Below are positions 62,500-64,000 of a stretch of 64,000 nucleotides of DNA, piece by piece. Position 1 is the first letter of the stretch, and every line of letters starts with the position of its first letter. A program made the translations under genes and the position numbers. Source of the stretch: Leuctra nigra (taxonomy: Eukaryota; Arthropoda; Insecta; Plecoptera; Leuctridae); the NCBI GenBank assembly GCA_934045905.1, contig OW203768.1, positions 30,967,060 through 31,031,059 of the forward strand. The letters run 5' to 3'. The notes beneath the pieces were generated by a model. That model was not told the origin of the DNA. It ran no database searches and saw nothing but the letters and a program-made list of their open reading frames with translations.

Positions 62500-63607
62500 A
62501 TGCTCAGGTGTATTTTGAAGGGAAAAGTAGCAAGTTCGGTCATCAACTTATCACGAAACATGACATCAACAAAGAGCGGCAAATTAGCCGGAAAAGTTGC
62601 TGTTGTGACTGCTTCTACAGATGGGTAAGCTGAAATCCCTTGGGCTACGGGCATGACTTGCATCCTATGGTCGTACCTGCCACTAGGTGCATTGAATAAA
62701 AAGTTCGCAGTGATAAAATGTATCTGTTTTTAGTATTGGTCTTGCCATCGCAAGACGTCTGGCAGAAGATGGAGCGAAAGTCGTGGTCAGTAGCCGAAAG
62801 GAAACAAATGTAAATCAAACGGTGAAGAATTTGACTTCCGAAGGACATTCTGTGCATGGTGTTGTATGCCATGTGGCGAAGCCAGATGATAGAGAACGGC
62901 TCTTCAAAGAAGCTGCCGATAAATTCGGAGGAATCGACATTTTGGTTTCGAATGCCGCAGTAAATCCCTCGGTAGGGGGTGTGTTTGAGGTAAATTCATA
63001 ATTTAATATTAATGTCAATGTGACCACTTGAAGTACATTTTCATAGTTAGAAAAGTTATCGAAAGATTGGATTTTTATTTTTTGGATTTTTATAACAATA
63101 CAAAATTGTGTTAAAATATTCAAGGACCGCACGCACCGCATCCATCGTACTTGCGTCGATGGAAAATCTATTGAGCCAGTAAACCAATGTTTTTTTTTCT
63201 CCATGAAATATCTGTACTAAATAATTATTTTTCTTTTCAGTGTGATGAGGATGCCTGGGATAAAATATTTGACGTCAATGTCAAATCTGCGTTTATGCTA
63301 ACGAAGGCAGCCCTTCCATATCTGAGAAAGCGAGGAGGTGGATCCATTGTCTACATTTCATCAATTGCTGGATACCAACCATTCAATGTAGCTACCTAAC
63401 CAAGAAATATTTCTCAACTGATTCTTCCACCTGAAATTGTGTCAGGAATTCACTTTCGATCTCGTTTTGCAGTTACTTGGAGCTTATTCCGTTAGCAAAA
63501 CTGCTCTCTTGGGCCTAACGAAAGCAGGATCGCAAGATCTTGCCAATGAAAACATCCGAGTGAATTGTCTGGCTCCCGGAGTAGTTCGTACTAGATTCTC
63601 AAATGCG
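62500..63607 (+). CDS. DHRS4: Dehydrogenase/reductase SDR family member 4 (DHRS4)-like, 3' part outside window
   Basis: Classical short-chain dehydrogenase; DHRS4 enzymes reduce carbonyl compounds, including retinal, with NADPH, in peroxisomes or mitochondria (family knowledge). Visible coding exons are 62500-62624, 62734-62989, 63241-63387 and 63473-63607, in phase, giving residues 1-221. Motifs are cofactor loop TASTDGIGLA (38-47), NADPH-type SSRK (61-64), SNAAVN (114-119), SSIA (167-170) and catalytic YSVSK (181-185), then [10 protein letters not shown]. The donor GCG|GTGAGT ends the last visible exon, and the C-terminal about 55 residues lie beyond the window. The first ATG adds a basic, Ser-containing leader ([20 protein letters not shown]) that looks like a mitochondrial presequence. 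A second ATG at 62560 would give a leaderless form. Confidence 0.9.
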
Positions 63608-63936
63608 GTGAGTAAGCGTAAAAAACCTAATATCAGTTTCAACGTAGTGTTGGAAATTTTCACCCAAGGACAATGCACCATTTATGTAGGTACTATTGCA
63701 AAAGTCATGCAAGATTTGGAATTGTAAGAATGAATGGAAATTAATGACACAATTAAATACAGATTTTAGTGAAGTTGTTTGACAACTTTGAAAAGTAGGA
63801 TCCTAAATTTAAAGTTTCAATTGTTAACTTAGCATGGATTGCAACAGGTGACACCTCAAACGTAAAGTTTAGACAAAAATACACAATATGTAGTACAATT
63901 TTTATAGAAAAATTTATTTTAATAATTGAACTTTAT

Positions 63937-64000
63937 CAGAGATGGGCAAAATACATTCAAAATGTATCAGAAATACAAAATACAAAATACTTCATTTTTT
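63937..64000. mobile_element. Left end of a hAT-like element, cut by window end
   Basis: cagagatgggcaaaatacat followed by repeated aaatac words resembles the hAT MITE ends seen elsewhere (compare tagagatggg at 46865). The other end is not in the window. Confidence 0.45.

Overview
This window reads as animal nuclear DNA, most likely from an insect. The protein-coding genes are eukaryotic housekeeping genes split by GT-AG introns. The fat-storage protein FITM has an arthropod-type N-terminus. The intergenic and intronic DNA is AT-rich and full of transposable elements. I cannot fix the order; a hemipteran is a guess. There are no bacterial-type operons, rRNAs or CRISPR arrays.

Genes from left to right are: FBXL16 (first coding exon only, minus, running off the left edge); DPH1 (minus, 3 exons, complete); mu-crystallin/ketimine reductase CRYM (plus, 6 exons, complete); ARPC1 of the Arp2/3 complex (minus, 6 coding exons over 35.8 kb, complete); phosducin-like PDCL (plus, one exon); a GFOD-type oxidoreductase (minus, one exon); FITM (plus, one exon); GDAP1 (minus, 4 exons, complete); and DHRS4-like SDR (plus, 4 exons visible, running off the right edge). 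The multi-exon genes were assembled by hand from donor/acceptor sites with matching phase. The final 39-nt ARPC1 exon lies only 234 bp beyond the CRYM stop codon.

Gene order is strikingly regular. There are four head-to-head pairs (DPH1/CRYM, ARPC1/PDCL, GFOD/FITM, GDAP1/DHRS4), and tail-to-tail junctions lie between the pairs. The genes do not form one pathway: they cover translation-factor modification, actin nucleation, chaperoning, lipid storage, mitochondrial dynamics and carbonyl metabolism.

The rest is mobile DNA. Many non-autonomous DNA transposons can be delimited to the base by terminal inverted repeats plus target-site duplications, mostly 8 bp (hAT-like), some TTAA (piggyBac-like). 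The most complex nest is at 30.7-38.4 kb in ARPC1 intron 3. There, two long inverted arms enclose a hAT-like element with an 8-bp target duplication. That element has received an apparently intact CR1-like LINE with two ORFs, and a small foldback sits inside its terminal repeat. Three places (39.3, 41.0 and 55.1-55.5 kb) carry tRNA-like sequences in inverted or tandem arrangements. The 39.3-kb case is a 132-bp-arm palindrome with a tRNA-like cloverleaf in each arm, inside a segment flanked by 12-bp direct repeats. It is my leading candidate for something unusual. A hAT-like element sits 24 bp upstream of the FITM start codon.
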